Positions 35,279 to 45,580 of a DNA stretch of 62,742 nt are shown here, in pieces. Each line of letters begins with the position of its first letter. Position 1 is the stretch's first letter. The notes beneath the pieces were generated by a model. It saw nothing but the letters and a program-made list of their open reading frames with translations, did not search any database and was not told the origin of the DNA. Both the position numbers and the translations under genes were made by a program. This stretch comes from Pseudomonadales bacterium (GTDB lineage Bacteria; Pseudomonadota; Gammaproteobacteria; Pseudomonadales; Ketobacteraceae): positions 1-62,742 of the forward strand of contig JAGUVW010000038.1 of the NCBI GenBank assembly GCA_020062665.1. The letters run 5' to 3'.

Positions 35279-35330
35279 GATCGCACTGGACCAAACAACG
35301 AAGAATTCTTTTCCAACCCGAGGACAGACC

Positions 35331-36623
35331 ATGAACATCCTGATCATTGGCAACGGCGGACGTGAACACGCACTGGCCTGGAAGGTCGCCCAGTCACCCA
35401 AGGTGGAAAAAGTGTTTGTCGCGCCGGGCAACGCCGGCACCGCGCTGGAAGCCAAAGTCGAGAACGTGGCCATCGATCCGCTCAACAACAGCCGGTTGGT
35501 GCAGTTCGCGCAAAAAAATAACGTGTACCTGACCATCGTCGGCCCGGAAGCGCCGCTGGTAAATGGCGTGGTGGATGCATTCCGCGCCGCCAAACTGAAA
35601 TGTTTCGGCCCCACGCAAAACGCTGCGCAGCTGGAAGGCTCCAAAGCCTTCACCAAGGATTTTCTGGCCCGTCACAAAATCCCCACCGCCGCTTACGGCA
35701 ATTTCACCGAGATCGACAAAGCCGTTGCCTACATCAAGCAGCAGGGTGCGCCCATTGTGGTGAAAGCCGACGGCCTGGCCGCTGGCAAAGGTGTGATTCT
35801 GGCGCAGACCGAAGCCGAAGCCATCGCGGCGGTGAACGATATGCTGGCGGGCAACAAATTCGGCAATGCCGGCAGCCGGGTGGTGATCGAGGAATTCCTG
35901 ATGGGAGAGGAAGCCAGTTTCATCTGCATGGTGGACGGCGAGAACGTGCTGCCCATGGCCACTTCACAGGATCACAAGGCCCGCGACAACGGCGACCAGG
36001 GCCCGAACACCGGCGGCATGGGTGCCTATTCCCCCGCGCCCGTGGTCACGCCGGAAATCGAACAGCGCATCATGGACGAGGTCATTTATCCCACAGTGCG
36101 CGGCATGGCGGACGAAGGCAACGTCTACACAGGGTTCCTCTATGCCGGGGTGATGATCACCGCCGACGGCACGCCGAAAGTGCTGGAGTTCAACTGCCGC
36201 TTCGGCGATCCGGAAACCCAGCCCATCATGATGCGGCTGCAGTCGGATCTGGTGGATCTGGTGGATATGGCACTGGAAGGCAAGCTGAACCAGACGGCTG
36301 CGGCCTGGGATCCGCGCGCGTCGCTCGGTGTGGTGATGGCTGCCGGCGGTTACCCGGACGACTATCACAAGGGCGATATCATCATGGGTCTGCCGGAACA
36401 GGAGCAGGAAGGTGCCAAGGTATTCCATGCCGGCACTACCCAGAAGGATGGCCGGGTGGTGACCAACGGCGGCCGCGTGCTGTGCGCCGTGGCGCTGGGG
36501 GATACGGTGGCCGAAGCCCAGTCCCGCGCCTATGACCTGGTGAAGCAGATCAACTGGAATAACGTGTACTACCGCGACGATATCGGCTATCGGGCGGTGG
36601 AGCGGGAGCGTCAGGCTCAGTAA
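35331..36623 (+). CDS. purD: phosphoribosylamine-glycine ligase
   Basis: PurD is the ATP-grasp enzyme of the second step of purine synthesis. The product from the ATG at 35331 (GAGGA 7 bases upstream) is 430 residues, the normal length. It opens MNILIIGNGGREHALAW and contains the ATP-grasp segments KADGLAAGKGV and GEEASFICMVDG, and EFNCRFGDPETQ. An upstream in-frame extension runs through the palindrome and is not coding. Confidence 0.97.
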   Translation: MNILIIGNGGREHALAWKVAQSPKVEKVFVAPGNAGTALEAKVENVAIDPLNNSRLVQFAQKNNVYLTIVGPEAPLVNGVVDAFRAAKLKCFGPTQNAAQLEGSKAFTKDFLARHKIPTAAYGNFTEIDKAVAYIKQQGAPIVVKADGLAAGKGVILAQTEAEAIAAVNDMLAGNKFGNAGSRVVIEEFLMGEEASFICMVDGENVLPMATSQDHKARDNGDQGPNTGGMGAYSPAPVVTPEIEQRIMDEVIYPTVRGMADEGNVYTGFLYAGVMITADGTPKVLEFNCRFGDPETQPIMMRLQSDLVDLVDMALEGKLNQTAAAWDPRASLGVVMAAGGYPDDYHKGDIIMGLPEQEQEGAKVFHAGTTQKDGRVVTNGGRVLCAVALGDTVAEAQSRAYDLVKQINWNNVYYRDDIGYRAVERERQAQ

Positions 36624-36634
36624 ACGCTCCCGCT
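36601..36634. terminator. hairpin at the purD/usp convergent junction
   Basis: AGCGGGAGCG (36601-36610) and CGCTCCCGCT (36625-36634) form a perfect 10-bp stem overlapping the purD stop. An alternative stem GCGTCAGG (36608-36615) with CCTGACGC (36641-36648) overlaps it. There is no T-run, but the position between convergent genes fits a shared end-of-transcript structure. Confidence 0.5.
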
Positions 36635-36650
36635 GGCTAACCTGACGCGC

Positions 36651-37577
36651 TCAACGAACCGGTGAGGCAAATCCGGCAGGCTTGAGTGTCAGCAGGCTGC
36701 ACTCCACTGCCTGCACCACGTTTTCCGCCGTGTTGCCGATGACATAGCCGGCAATCCCGGCGCGCGCCAGGGTGCCCATCACCAGAACATCCACCTGTGC
36801 TGTCTGCACCTGCTGGGGAATCAGCACGGACGGATCGCCTCGCCGGTGCACAATGTCGACTGCACCGCCCACACCGGAAGCCTGCAGCAACGCATTCAGA
36901 TCGGCACGATGACGGGCTTCCACATCCCGCACGATGCGCACCAGTTCATCATCGGCCACCCGGCTCCACATGCTGCCCCGCAAAAAAGCCTCGAACTCGT
37001 AGTCCCAGCAGCTGATGACCTGCAGCGTGCCGTTACAGGTGTCAGCCAGAGAGCGACCCAGTCGCAGCAGCTCGAGCGCCAGCTGCTGCTCGCCGGGGGA
37101 TTCGGCCTGGGGATCGATGGCCACGGCCACCTGCATCTCCTGCCGGGAGCGGGCGATGGGTCGACTGAGCCAGACGGCGCAAGGACACTGCCGCAACAAT
37201 TCCATGTCGATCGCCATGAGGCCATGCTTGTCAGGACGGGCTTCCGCTTGTTTGATCACCAGATCGTGGCCGTGCTGCTGCACGTCCTGCACGATCAGGG
37301 CCGCCAGCGCGCGTCCGCCCTTTACCACAACAGGCACTGACTGGAGCGGCTGCTGGATGGCCTGCTGTACTGACGCAATGGCCTGCTGCATGCGCTGCGT
37401 CAGGGCGTCTTCGTACACTCCCAGGTATTCCTGGTGCGACTTGGGAAATTCCGGATATACCACCAGCACCCGCAGCATGGCCGAGTTGTTGCGCGCCAGA
37501 CTCAGTGCCTGCTTGAGGCCCTCGCCTTCATCGCTGATACCGTGACTGACATAGAGAATATTGTGAAACCGTTTCAT
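36651..37577 (-). CDS. tandem universal stress protein (UspE type)
   Basis: 308 residues with two Usp domains. The first (1-150) begins MKRFHNILYVSHG; the second (150-308) ends with the nucleotide-binding pattern VLVMGTLARAGIAGYVIGN-TAE, the G-x2-G-x9-G-(S/T) signature of ATP-binding Usp proteins. This resembles UspE-like proteins linked to stress tolerance and motility. It is transcribed leftward, 87 bp after the aspartoacylase-like gene. Confidence 0.85.
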   Translation of the reverse strand: MKRFHNILYVSHGISDEGEGLKQALSLARNNSAMLRVLVVYPEFPKSHQEYLGVYEDALTQRMQQAIASVQQAIQQPLQSVPVVVKGGRALAALIVQDVQQHGHDLVIKQAEARPDKHGLMAIDMELLRQCPCAVWLSRPIARSRQEMQVAVAIDPQAESPGEQQLALELLRLGRSLADTCNGTLQVISCWDYEFEAFLRGSMWSRVADDELVRIVRDVEARHRADLNALLQASGVGGAVDIVHRRGDPSVLIPQQVQTAQVDVLVMGTLARAGIAGYVIGNTAENVVQAVECSLLTLKPAGFASPVR

Positions 37578-37664
37578 CGCGGCCTCCGCTGCTGTGGGCT
37601 TCTGGGATACGGGCTCCGTGTGCCTATCGTTGGATCGTGGCCAGTGAAGGGAGATGCGTCAACC

Positions 37665-38738
37665 CTAATCGTCAGCACTTTGATCACCATCAATGGACAA
37701 AGATTCCCTGGCCACCGCCAGCGCCGTATCCAGTTCCTGCTGAAATTCTTCCACCACGTTGCTGACCGCAGCCATGGCATCAAAGCGCGCCACGTGCACC
37801 AGGGCCTCGCCTTCGTTCACCAGCGGCAGATGGGTGATGCCGATGACGATGCCAGAACAGGGGGAACGCACCGGAATTTCCTCGCCCCCGAGCGGGCCGT
37901 TGATGACGCCGAGCAGATCGTCCTTTTCCACCGCATTCCCCAGCGTGGCATGGGTGCGGAACAGGCCGTCGCTGGGGGCACGCACCCAGCTGGAGGACTT
38001 CGCCACAAAACTGTCGAAGGATTTTTTCGGCCGCTTGCGCGGCGGCAGCATGCTCAGATGCAGCATCACATTGCGCACGCCATCGACGCCGGCCTTGATC
38101 GCAGGCTCGTCGAAACGCAACGCCTCGCCACCTTCGTAGGTGATGATGGGAATACCGAGGTCGTCGCCGGCACCGCGCAGGGAGCCATCGCGAATCGGCG
38201 CGTCGATGATCACCGGCACACCAAACGCATGCGCCATCGCCGCCGCTTTTTCATTGTCCAGATGCACGCGCACCTGGGGCAGGTTGTCGCGATGGATAGC
38301 ACCGGTGTGCAGATCGATGGCGCAGTGGCATTTGCGCAGGATTTCCTGCACGAACAGATTCGCCACCCGCGCACCCAGCGAACCGGTTTCCGATCCGGGA
38401 AAACAGCGGTTCAGATCGCGCCGGTCGGGCAGGTAGCGCGAGCGCTGGATGATGCCCAGCACGTTGACCACCGGCACCGCGATCAGCGTGCCGCGCAGTT
38501 TCTGAATCCAGTGGGAACTGATGACGCGACGTACGATCTCGATGCCGTTGAGTTCGTCGCCGTGGATCGCCGCGCACACCAGCAGCACCGGGCCGCGCGA
38601 TCGGCCGTTGATGACGTGCACGGGAATGGATATGTCAGAGCGTGTGTAGAGCCGGCCCACCGGGATGTCGAAACTGTGCTGGCTGGCGGGTGGAATGGTC
38701 TGGCCGAAAATTTCGAGCTGATTGCGGCGGGTGGTCAT
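37665..38738 (-). CDS. succinylglutamate desuccinylase/aspartoacylase family hydrolase
   Basis: A zinc-dependent M14-like amidohydrolase of the AstE/AspA family, 357 residues from the ATG at 38738 (a longer start at 38783 lacks support). Zinc ligands are visible in AAIHGDELNG (H, E) and the later IDLHTG (H), with RDLNRCFPG between them. The substrate is not AstE's succinylglutamate with any certainty. It follows rimK by 69 bp on the same strand. In many marine gammaproteobacteria this pair is conserved, suggesting a link to glutamate or amino-acid tags (inference). Confidence 0.8.
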   Translation of the reverse strand: MTTRRNQLEIFGQTIPPASQHSFDIPVGRLYTRSDISIPVHVINGRSRGPVLLVCAAIHGDELNGIEIVRRVISSHWIQKLRGTLIAVPVVNVLGIIQRSRYLPDRRDLNRCFPGSETGSLGARVANLFVQEILRKCHCAIDLHTGAIHRDNLPQVRVHLDNEKAAAMAHAFGVPVIIDAPIRDGSLRGAGDDLGIPIITYEGGEALRFDEPAIKAGVDGVRNVMLHLSMLPPRKRPKKSFDSFVAKSSSWVRAPSDGLFRTHATLGNAVEKDDLLGVINGPLGGEEIPVRSPCSGIVIGITHLPLVNEGEALVHVARFDAMAAVSNVVEEFQQELDTALAVARESLSIDGDQSADD

Positions 38739-38807
38739 CCGGATTCCCTGTGGTTGACGCAGTGTCAGGGAATCCTCGCCCACGAAGACGGTATTGGCAA
38801 GCGCGCG

Positions 38808-39719
38808 TCAGCCCTTGCCCACCGTGCGGTTGCTGGTGTTGCCTTCCTGCAGGCGTTTTTCGATGAAGGAATAAATCATGCCGGCGATGTCCTTGCCGCT
38901 GGCGGCCTCGATGCCTTCCAGTCCCGGCGACGAATTCACTTCCATCACCAGCGGGCCGTGATTGGAGCGGATCAGGTCCACCCCCGCCACATTCAATCCC
39001 ATGATTTTCGCCGCACGCACAGCCATGGAACGCTCTTCCGGGGAAATCTTGATGAGACTTGCGGTGCCGCCGCGATGCAGGTTGGAGCGGAACTCCCCCG
39101 CTTTGGCCTGACGCTTCATCGCCGCCACCACTTTGTCGCCCACCACCAGGCAGCGGATATCGGCGCCACCCGCTTCGGCGATGTATTCCTGGATCAGAAT
39201 GTTCGCTTTCAGGCCGAGGAAGGCCTCGATCACGCTCTCCGCCACCTTGCGGGTTTCTGCCAGCACCACGCCGATGCCTTGCGTGCCTTCGAGCAGTTTG
39301 ATCACCAGCGGCGCGCCCCCCACCATGTCGATGAGGTCGGGAATTTCGTCCGGCGAGTGGGCGAATCCGGTGACCGGCATGCCGATACCCTTGCGCGACA
39401 GCAATTGCAGCGAGCGCAATTTATCGCGGGAACGGGAAATCGCCACCGATTCATTGAGCGTGAACACACCCATCATTTCGAACTGCCGCACCACCGCCGT
39501 GCCGTAAAACGTGATCGATGCACCGATGCGCGGGATCACCGCGTCGAACCCTTCCAGCTCCTTGCCCTTGTAGTGGATGGTGGGCCGGTGGGTAGCCATG
39601 TTCATGTAACAGCGCAGGGTATCGATGACGTGGGCCTCGTGGCCGCGGGCCTGGGCAGCCTCCACCAGACGACGGGTGGAATACAGGTTGCGGTTTCGCG
39701 ACAGGATGGCAACTTTCAT
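38808..39719 (-). CDS. rimK: RimK, ribosomal protein S6 glutamate ligase
   Basis: RimK adds glutamates to the C-terminus of ribosomal protein S6, altering translation. The 303-residue product from the ATG at 39719 opens [20 protein letters not shown], matching E. coli RimK (300). It has the ATP-grasp motifs [11 protein letters not shown] and [15 protein letters not shown]. An upstream extension to 39803 is not conserved. It is followed by the aspartoacylase-like gene and divergent from the cyclic-nucleotide protein. Confidence 0.93.
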   Translation of the reverse strand: MKVAILSRNRNLYSTRRLVEAAQARGHEAHVIDTLRCYMNMATHRPTIHYKGKELEGFDAVIPRIGASITFYGTAVVRQFEMMGVFTLNESVAISRSRDKLRSLQLLSRKGIGMPVTGFAHSPDEIPDLIDMVGGAPLVIKLLEGTQGIGVVLAETRKVAESVIEAFLGLKANILIQEYIAEAGGADIRCLVVGDKVVAAMKRQAKAGEFRSNLHRGGTASLIKISPEERSMAVRAAKIMGLNVAGVDLIRSNHGPLVMEVNSSPGLEGIEAASGKDIAGMIYSFIEKRLQEGNTSNRTVGKG

Positions 39720-40039
39720 GGGATGTCCGTACGGGGAATTACCAAAGAGGGGATCGAGCGGACTTATCATAATCGCTTTTATTGTGAGCGGCCGCGTCTG
39801 CATTTTTTATTTTTCAGGGGATTGCCAGTCTGCCCGGGCACTGCTACCACCGGCCTGCTGACGTTGCACCTTACTGCCTGAATCCCCTCGCAATTGTTCA
39901 TTTTTTCACCCTGCTGTGGCCGCCGTCGCAAACCGTCACTTCCGCCGGCCGGTTCGATGGAACAGGTCTACACTTGGGAAAAGGACTCCTGCCAGAGCCG
40001 GAACGTCCGGCCAGGCAACTACCGCACTGACCAAACGCC

Positions 40040-41113
40040 ATGAAAATACTGTCGAAACTTGGAAGCCTGCTGGGAAACCACGACAAACCGGACGTGCAAG
40101 CGGTATTCGTGCTCGACGTTCATCATTTGCAGAAGCTGGTGCCCTTCAACGAAATGCCGGAATCCCATCTGGGCGAAATCCTCAAGATCGCCCAGGTCAG
40201 CCAGCAACCGTCCGGCAAGAAGCTGTTCAAGCGCGGCCAGGATGACACCCAGGTGCATTACCTGCTGGAAGGCAATATCAATCTGCTGGACGAAGACTTC
40301 AATATCACGCCGGTGAGCGCCAGCGATCCCACCGCCATCCACGCCCTGGACAACGAAACGCCGCACCGCTTTTCCGCCATCACCAAGGGTGAGTGCCGGA
40401 TGCTGCAGTTCGACAAGGATCGGCTGGATCTGCTGATGACCTGGGAGCAGGCCGCCAGCAGCGAAGGCGAGGACAGCGGCGAGGATGAGGACTGGATGTC
40501 AGCCCTGCTGGAATCCGAGCTGTTCACCAAGGTGCCACCCGCCCATATCCAGCAACTGTTTGCCACCTTCAAAACCCAGAAGGCGGGGAAAGGTGAGGTC
40601 ATCGTGCAGGAAGGCCAGCAGGGCGACCGCTTCTATGTGCTGGCTTCGGGCAAGGCCGTAGTAACCCGGCGCCGTGTGGACGGCGAGGAAACCCTGGCGG
40701 AACTGGGTGCCGGCCGCTTCTTCGGCGAGGAGGCCCTGATCGGCGAAACCACCCGCAACGCCACCATCACCATGACCAGCCCCGGCAAGCTGATGTACCT
40801 GGACAAGGAGCAGTTCAAGAAACTGCTGGAAGAACCGGTGCTGCGCACCCTGCGGGCAGACGAAATCGAGCAGCTGCGCGCCAAGGGTCAGGCGCTGGTG
40901 CTGCTGGATATCCGGCTGTCCGGCGAATTCAAACATGCCCACGCCGAAGGCAGCATCAATGTGCCGCTCAACCGGCTGCGGGATCGCATGAAGGAGTTCG
41001 CCCGGGAAAAGCTCTATATCGTGTCCGGCAATGCCGGCCGGCGCAGCGAGCTGGGGGTGTATCTGCTGATCAGCGGCGGCTTCCAGGCGTATCTGGGCCA
41101 GGTATCAGACTGA
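40040..41113 (+). CDS. two cyclic-nucleotide-binding domains fused to an inactive rhodanese
   Basis: 357 residues: a degenerate Crp-like sensor domain (about 35-140, SGKKLFKRGQDDTQVHYLLEG), an acidic linker (EGEDSGEDED), a second better-conserved cNMP domain (about 155-265, with GEVIVQEGQQGDRFY, FGEEALI and TTRNATI) and a C-terminal rhodanese fold. In active rhodaneses the loop carries a catalytic cysteine (YCxxGxRS); here it reads IVSGNAGRRS with no Cys, so it should be non-catalytic. There is no DNA-binding helix-turn-helix, so it is probably a ligand-sensing signalling protein. Confidence 0.8.
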   Translation: MKILSKLGSLLGNHDKPDVQAVFVLDVHHLQKLVPFNEMPESHLGEILKIAQVSQQPSGKKLFKRGQDDTQVHYLLEGNINLLDEDFNITPVSASDPTAIHALDNETPHRFSAITKGECRMLQFDKDRLDLLMTWEQAASSEGEDSGEDEDWMSALLESELFTKVPPAHIQQLFATFKTQKAGKGEVIVQEGQQGDRFYVLASGKAVVTRRRVDGEETLAELGAGRFFGEEALIGETTRNATITMTSPGKLMYLDKEQFKKLLEEPVLRTLRADEIEQLRAKGQALVLLDIRLSGEFKHAHAEGSINVPLNRLRDRMKEFAREKLYIVSGNAGRRSELGVYLLISGGFQAYLGQVSD

Positions 41114-41200
41114 ACGCGGGTCGACGACTGTCGGGTCAAGCGTATACTGGGGTATACTTGCCCCCTATTTAACCAGACAGCAGGATGCGATGCCCCTTCC

Positions 41201-44026
41201 ATGAGGCCCACCTATCCCTCGCGACGCAATGCTATCGGACTGGTGCTCCTGCTGTGGGCGGCGCTGTGGATCGTCTGCGCGCCCGCCCGCGCTACCGTGG
41301 TACTCGAATCACCCCAGTTCAATCTTTCCATCCTGCCCCAGATCAGTTACTTCGAGGATGACAACAACATCTTCGAGCCTGCCAGTTTTCAGGATCCCGC
41401 GCTGATCCAGCAGTTCACCCCTGCCCGCAGCAATATTCTGCGTTTTGGTTTCACCCGATCCACCCTGTGGTTGCGCATGCAGGTGGACAACCGCCAGGAA
41501 GACAGCAAGAACGCCCTGCTCTACCTGACCCGCCCCAATATCGGCCTGCTGCGGGTGTATCAGCTGACACCGGACGGGCCGCAGCTGCTGGGGGAAGCCG
41601 GCAGCATGACCCGCGACATCTTCGCCGGACTGCGCCACCGGGCGCCGGTGGTGGCGCTGCCGTTGCCGGACACTGGCCTGTATGAATACCTGATCGAGAT
41701 GCGCGCCGATCACTATCTGAATTTTTCCCTGCATCTGGCTAACCCCGCCCAGTTCTACCAGGCCAGCTACCAGGAGCAGATGCTCGCCGGTCTGGGCGTG
41801 GGCGTCCTCGTCGTACTGCTGTTGCAGGGATTGCTGCTGTTCCTGCGCCAGCGCGACATCAACGCGCTGAATTACAGTGCCTACGCCATCAGCGTGCTGT
41901 TCTACCTGGGCGCCGCCCTGGGTTACATCGGCTATCTGTGGCTGCCGGCCACCAACCTGCAGCCGCGCTTCGACGCCATGGCCATGATGCTGCTGTGTGC
42001 CACCGGCATGCAGTTCAGCCGCACCCTGCTGGATACCCGCAACACCCACCGCCATCTGGATACGTTGCTGCGGCTGGCCCTGGGCATCATCGCCCTGACC
42101 CTGATCACCTGTGTGGCACTGCCGCCGCATCTGGTGGTGCAGACCGCCATGGCCATCATCATGGTTGCCATTCCGCTCACGCTCTACGCCGTGGTGGTGC
42201 GCGCCATGGATGGCAACGTACCGGCGCGCTACCTGATTCCCAGCCGGCTGCTGATCCTGCTGGTGGGCGGACTCAGCGCCCAGGCCGTGTATGGCCAGCT
42301 GGCCCTGAGCGCAGAAACCACCTGGCTGATGCTGGTGGCGCTGTTCCTGGACGCCATCCTGGCCAAGCTGGCGCTGGATCATCACCAAAAGCTGCAGGCG
42401 GTGCAGGCCGAGCAGCAGCGTCAGCGCATCGCCATCATCGAAGCGGAACGGCGCGCCAAAACCGAATTCCTGGCCCAGATCAGCCACGAAATCCGCACCC
42501 CCATGAACGGCATCCTGGGCATGGCGGAATTGCTGGAAGACACGCCGCTGTCACCCTCGCAGGACGATTTCGTGCGCACCATCAGCGCGTCGGGCAATCA
42601 TCTGCTGAAAATCCTCGACGACATTCTGGATTACTCGAAAATCGAAACCGGCAAGATGACACTGGACATCACGTCATTCGACATGGGGCTGATGCTGGGG
42701 GAATGCGTGGAGATGTTCAAAGCCCGCGCCAGCGAAAAAAATCTGGAGCTGGTGACACACATCCAGAACGACGTGCCGTTCCAGGTGAAAGGCGATCCCA
42801 CCCGCATCCGCCAGGTGCTGGCCAACCTGATTTCCAACGCCATCAAGTTCACCGATCACGGCGAGGTAGTGATTGAGATCAACCGCGATCCCGAACTTTC
42901 CCCGCGCCACATCAAATTCACGGTGACCGACACCGGCATCGGCATGAACCGGGAACAGCTGCAGCAGCTGTTTGATTCCCGCCGCAATCATCTGGATCAG
43001 CTGCAGCATCACGGGTTGGGTCTGTCGATCTCGCAGCAGCTGGTGCGCATGATGCACGGCGATATCGGCGCACAGAGCCAGCTCAACAAGGGCAGCACAT
43101 TCTGGTTCAGCATTCCGCTGGAAGCGGACACCGAAGCGCAGGATCTGCCGCTGCTTGCCGAACAGCTGCAAGGGCTGCGCCTGCTGGTGGTGGACGACAA
43201 TGCCTCGTGCCGGCTGGTGCTACAGCAACAGGCCACCAGCTGGGGCATGCTGGTGTCATCGGCCATGAACGGCAAGCAGGCCATGGCCATGCTGCACAAC
43301 CAGGCCACCATTCACGAACCGTTCGACATCGTGATTCTGGATCATGAAATGCCCGGCATGACCGGCATGGAGCTGGCCGCCAAGATCCGCGAGGACGCGC
43401 TCATCGCCAACGATCCGCTGGTGCTGATGCTGACCGGACTGGGCATGGCGCCAAGCTCCACCGCTGCGCGCAACGCCGGCATCCGCCGCGTGATCACCAA
43501 ACCGGTGACCGGGCGTCTGCTGAAACAGACCCTGCTGGAAGAACTGGCCCATGTGCGGCGCATCCAGGCCGTGCACCAGCGTGAGGAAAACGACACCACC
43601 GAATTGCCGCCGATGAATATCCTGGTGGCGGAAGATCATCACCTGTCACAGAAAGTCATCAAAGGCATGCTGGCGCGGCTGGGCATGCGCGCCTGGACCG
43701 TGGACAACGGCGCGCGCGTGCTGGAACTCATCAAGCAGCAACCATTCGATATCGTGCTGATGGATTGCGAAATGCCGGTGATGAACGGTTTCGATGCCGC
43801 GGCGGCGATTCGCCAGTGGGAGAAAGCCGAAGGCCGCGCGCCGATTCCCATCATCGCCCTCACCGCCCACATCATGGACGAGCACCGCGAGCGCAGCATG
43901 CAGTGCGGCATGAACGCCCACCTGTCCAAGCCCATCGAACTGAGCGAACTGCGCGACACGCTGGCGGAATGGGCCGGCAAAGGTGGCAGCCAGCCCACAT
44001 CCATCGATCGCAAGGTAATCGGCTGA
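41201..44026 (+). CDS. 7TMR-DISM hybrid histidine kinase with two receiver domains
   Basis: 941 residues: signal segment, periplasmic 7TMR-DISM extracellular domain (about 30-185, [12 protein letters not shown]), seven membrane helices (about 190-385), HisKA with [10 protein letters not shown], HATPase (N box [23 protein letters not shown]), and two receivers: the first with ILDHEMPG, the second with [12 protein letters not shown] holding the phospho-acceptor Asp. The ATP lid is odd: the usual stretch after LFxxF is replaced by [12 protein letters not shown], shortening the F box, so kinase activity may be altered. No output domain or adjacent regulator is visible. A paralogue lies at 52150. 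Confidence 0.9.
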   Translation: MRPTYPSRRNAIGLVLLLWAALWIVCAPARATVVLESPQFNLSILPQISYFEDDNNIFEPASFQDPALIQQFTPARSNILRFGFTRSTLWLRMQVDNRQEDSKNALLYLTRPNIGLLRVYQLTPDGPQLLGEAGSMTRDIFAGLRHRAPVVALPLPDTGLYEYLIEMRADHYLNFSLHLANPAQFYQASYQEQMLAGLGVGVLVVLLLQGLLLFLRQRDINALNYSAYAISVLFYLGAALGYIGYLWLPATNLQPRFDAMAMMLLCATGMQFSRTLLDTRNTHRHLDTLLRLALGIIALTLITCVALPPHLVVQTAMAIIMVAIPLTLYAVVVRAMDGNVPARYLIPSRLLILLVGGLSAQAVYGQLALSAETTWLMLVALFLDAILAKLALDHHQKLQAVQAEQQRQRIAIIEAERRAKTEFLAQISHEIRTPMNGILGMAELLEDTPLSPSQDDFVRTISASGNHLLKILDDILDYSKIETGKMTLDITSFDMGLMLGECVEMFKARASEKNLELVTHIQNDVPFQVKGDPTRIRQVLANLISNAIKFTDHGEVVIEINRDPELSPRHIKFTVTDTGIGMNREQLQQLFDSRRNHLDQLQHHGLGLSISQQLVRMMHGDIGAQSQLNKGSTFWFSIPLEADTEAQDLPLLAEQLQGLRLLVVDDNASCRLVLQQQATSWGMLVSSAMNGKQAMAMLHNQATIHEPFDIVILDHEMPGMTGMELAAKIREDALIANDPLVLMLTGLGMAPSSTAARNAGIRRVITKPVTGRLLKQTLLEELAHVRRIQAVHQREENDTTELPPMNILVAEDHHLSQKVIKGMLARLGMRAWTVDNGARVLELIKQQPFDIVLMDCEMPVMNGFDAAAAIRQWEKAEGRAPIPIIALTAHIMDEHRERSMQCGMNAHLSKPIELSELRDTLAEWAGKGGSQPTSIDRKVIG

Positions 44027-44112
44027 AATTAAAGGCGTGATTTTTTTCCGTCTGGGTGTCGAATCCAGCATTCGCCGTTCGACTACAGGGAACCATCCAG
44101 GAGGTTTCAACC

Positions 44113-45297
44113 ATGGCTACAACCCTGTTACTGGGTACCCGCAAGGGCACCGTCATCCTTGAGCGCAACAACAACGGCTGGCAAGCGCGCGACATCCTGC
44201 ATGCGGGCGTGCCGGTCTGCTATGCCGCACGGGATCCCCGCGATGGCACCTTGTGGGCGTCGCTGGATCACGGCCACTGGGGGCCCAAGCTGTCACGCTC
44301 GCGGGACAACGGCGCGACCTGGGAGGATGTACTCTCGCTGAAGTACCCCAAGGGCGCCCGCCACATCGTGCAATACCTGCCGACGCCGGATTTCGATCCC
44401 ATGGCACCGGCGGGCCAGCCCGAATACAAGGACGCCAAGGTATACAAGATCTGGAACATCGCCTTCGGCGCTGCCTCGCAGCCAGGCCGGCTCTATGCGG
44501 GCACGATTCCCGGTGGCCTGTTCATCAGTGACGACGGCGGCGATACCTGGGAACTGAACCGGCCACTGTGGAATCACGCGAGTCGCGGCGGCGATCTGTT
44601 CAACGGCGAAGCCACCAGCGAGAACCACTGGGGCGGCACACCCGCCAGCATCGACTACGGGGTATTCGAGCCCGGCATTCATTCCATCGTGGTTGATCCG
44701 CGCGATCCCAACCACCTTTATGTCGCCGTCTCATCGGCGGGCGTGCTGGAAAGCCGCGACGGCGGCGAAACATGGGTGGTGCGCAACAAGGGTATGCGCA
44801 TGGATTACCTGCCCGATCCGGAAGCGGAATGGGGCCACGACCCGCACTTTGTCACCGCCTGTCCGGGCCAGCCGGATCATCTGTGGCAACAGAATCACTG
44901 CGGCGTGTTTTACAGCAGTGATGGTGCCAAGACCTGGAAAAAAGTCAGCCAGCCGGATGTTGCCGTGCATTTCGGTTTTCCCATCGCGGCAGACGCCAAC
45001 GACGGCCGCTGCGCCTGGGTAGTGCCAGCCCGCGCTGATTCGGAGCGCATGTCCATCGGCGGCGGCCTGTTTGTTGCGCGCACCAGCGACGGCGGCGAGA
45101 GCTGGCAGACGTTACGCAAAGGATTGCCGCAACAGCACGCCTACGACATTGTCTATCGTCACGCACTGGATGCAGCGGGGGACTGCGTCTGCTTCGGCAG
45201 CACCACGGGCAATGTTTATCTGTCCGAAGATCGCGGCGACAGCTGGCAGTGCCTCGGCAACCATTTTCCACCGGTGTATTCAGTACGCTTTGGTTAA
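44113..45297 (+). CDS. BNR/Asp-box beta-propeller protein
   Basis: A 394-residue protein made of sialidase/sortilin-type repeats, with six Asp boxes: SRDNGATWED, SDDGGDTWEL, SRDGGETWVV, SSDGAKTWKK, TSDGGESWQT and SEDRGDSWQC. No signal peptide is seen (MATTLLLGTRKGTVIL), so it is probably cytoplasmic and not a secreted sialidase. The start has a strong RBS (GGAGG). It is followed 4 bp later by a MoaD/ThiS-like gene. The two are often neighbours in other bacteria, pointing to a shared but unknown function. Confidence 0.8.
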   Translation: MATTLLLGTRKGTVILERNNNGWQARDILHAGVPVCYAARDPRDGTLWASLDHGHWGPKLSRSRDNGATWEDVLSLKYPKGARHIVQYLPTPDFDPMAPAGQPEYKDAKVYKIWNIAFGAASQPGRLYAGTIPGGLFISDDGGDTWELNRPLWNHASRGGDLFNGEATSENHWGGTPASIDYGVFEPGIHSIVVDPRDPNHLYVAVSSAGVLESRDGGETWVVRNKGMRMDYLPDPEAEWGHDPHFVTACPGQPDHLWQQNHCGVFYSSDGAKTWKKVSQPDVAVHFGFPIAADANDGRCAWVVPARADSERMSIGGGLFVARTSDGGESWQTLRKGLPQQHAYDIVYRHALDAAGDCVCFGSTTGNVYLSEDRGDSWQCLGNHFPPVYSVRFG

Positions 45298-45301
45298 AGC
45301 C

Positions 45302-45580
45302 ATGCCCAACGTTGAAATGACATCGCACCTGTACCGGTTTTTTCCGCAACTGGAGCACCTTGCCATTCGCGTGCCCACCGGATCAGTGGCGGAAGTATTG
45401 CGCGCCGTGGATGCCATTGCCCCCGGATTTACGGATTACATTCTCGACGAGCATGGCGCGCTGCGCCGCCACGTGCGGCTCAGCATCAACAACGCGCTGG
45501 TGGTGGATCGAAAGACGCTGTCGGATCACGTACCCGAGGATGGCACGCTTTTTATTTTTCAGGCGTTGAGTGGCGGCTAG
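45302..45580 (+). CDS. MoaD/ThiS-like sulfur-carrier fold protein
   Basis: 92 residues with a ubiquitin-like beta-grasp pattern ending in ALSGG. The C-terminal Gly-Gly is the site of thiocarboxylation or adenylation in MoaD and ThiS. No E1-like or molybdopterin gene is adjacent. It is immediately downstream of the BNR protein and presumably co-translated. An alternative start is the ATG five codons in. It converges on the AraC gene, with the two stop codons overlapping by 4 bases. Confidence 0.75.
   Translation: MPNVEMTSHLYRFFPQLEHLAIRVPTGSVAEVLRAVDAIAPGFTDYILDEHGALRRHVRLSINNALVVDRKTLSDHVPEDGTLFIFQALSGG

Noticed and set aside
35232-35330. N-terminal extension of purD
   Set aside because: The extra 33 codons run through the structured palindrome; PurD begins MNILIIGNGG at 35331 with a good RBS.
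37434-39881. 815-codon open frame antisense to usp, the aspartoacylase-like gene and rimK
   Set aside because: It has no RBS or domain, runs opposite three well-recognised genes, and is expected from GC-rich codon bias.
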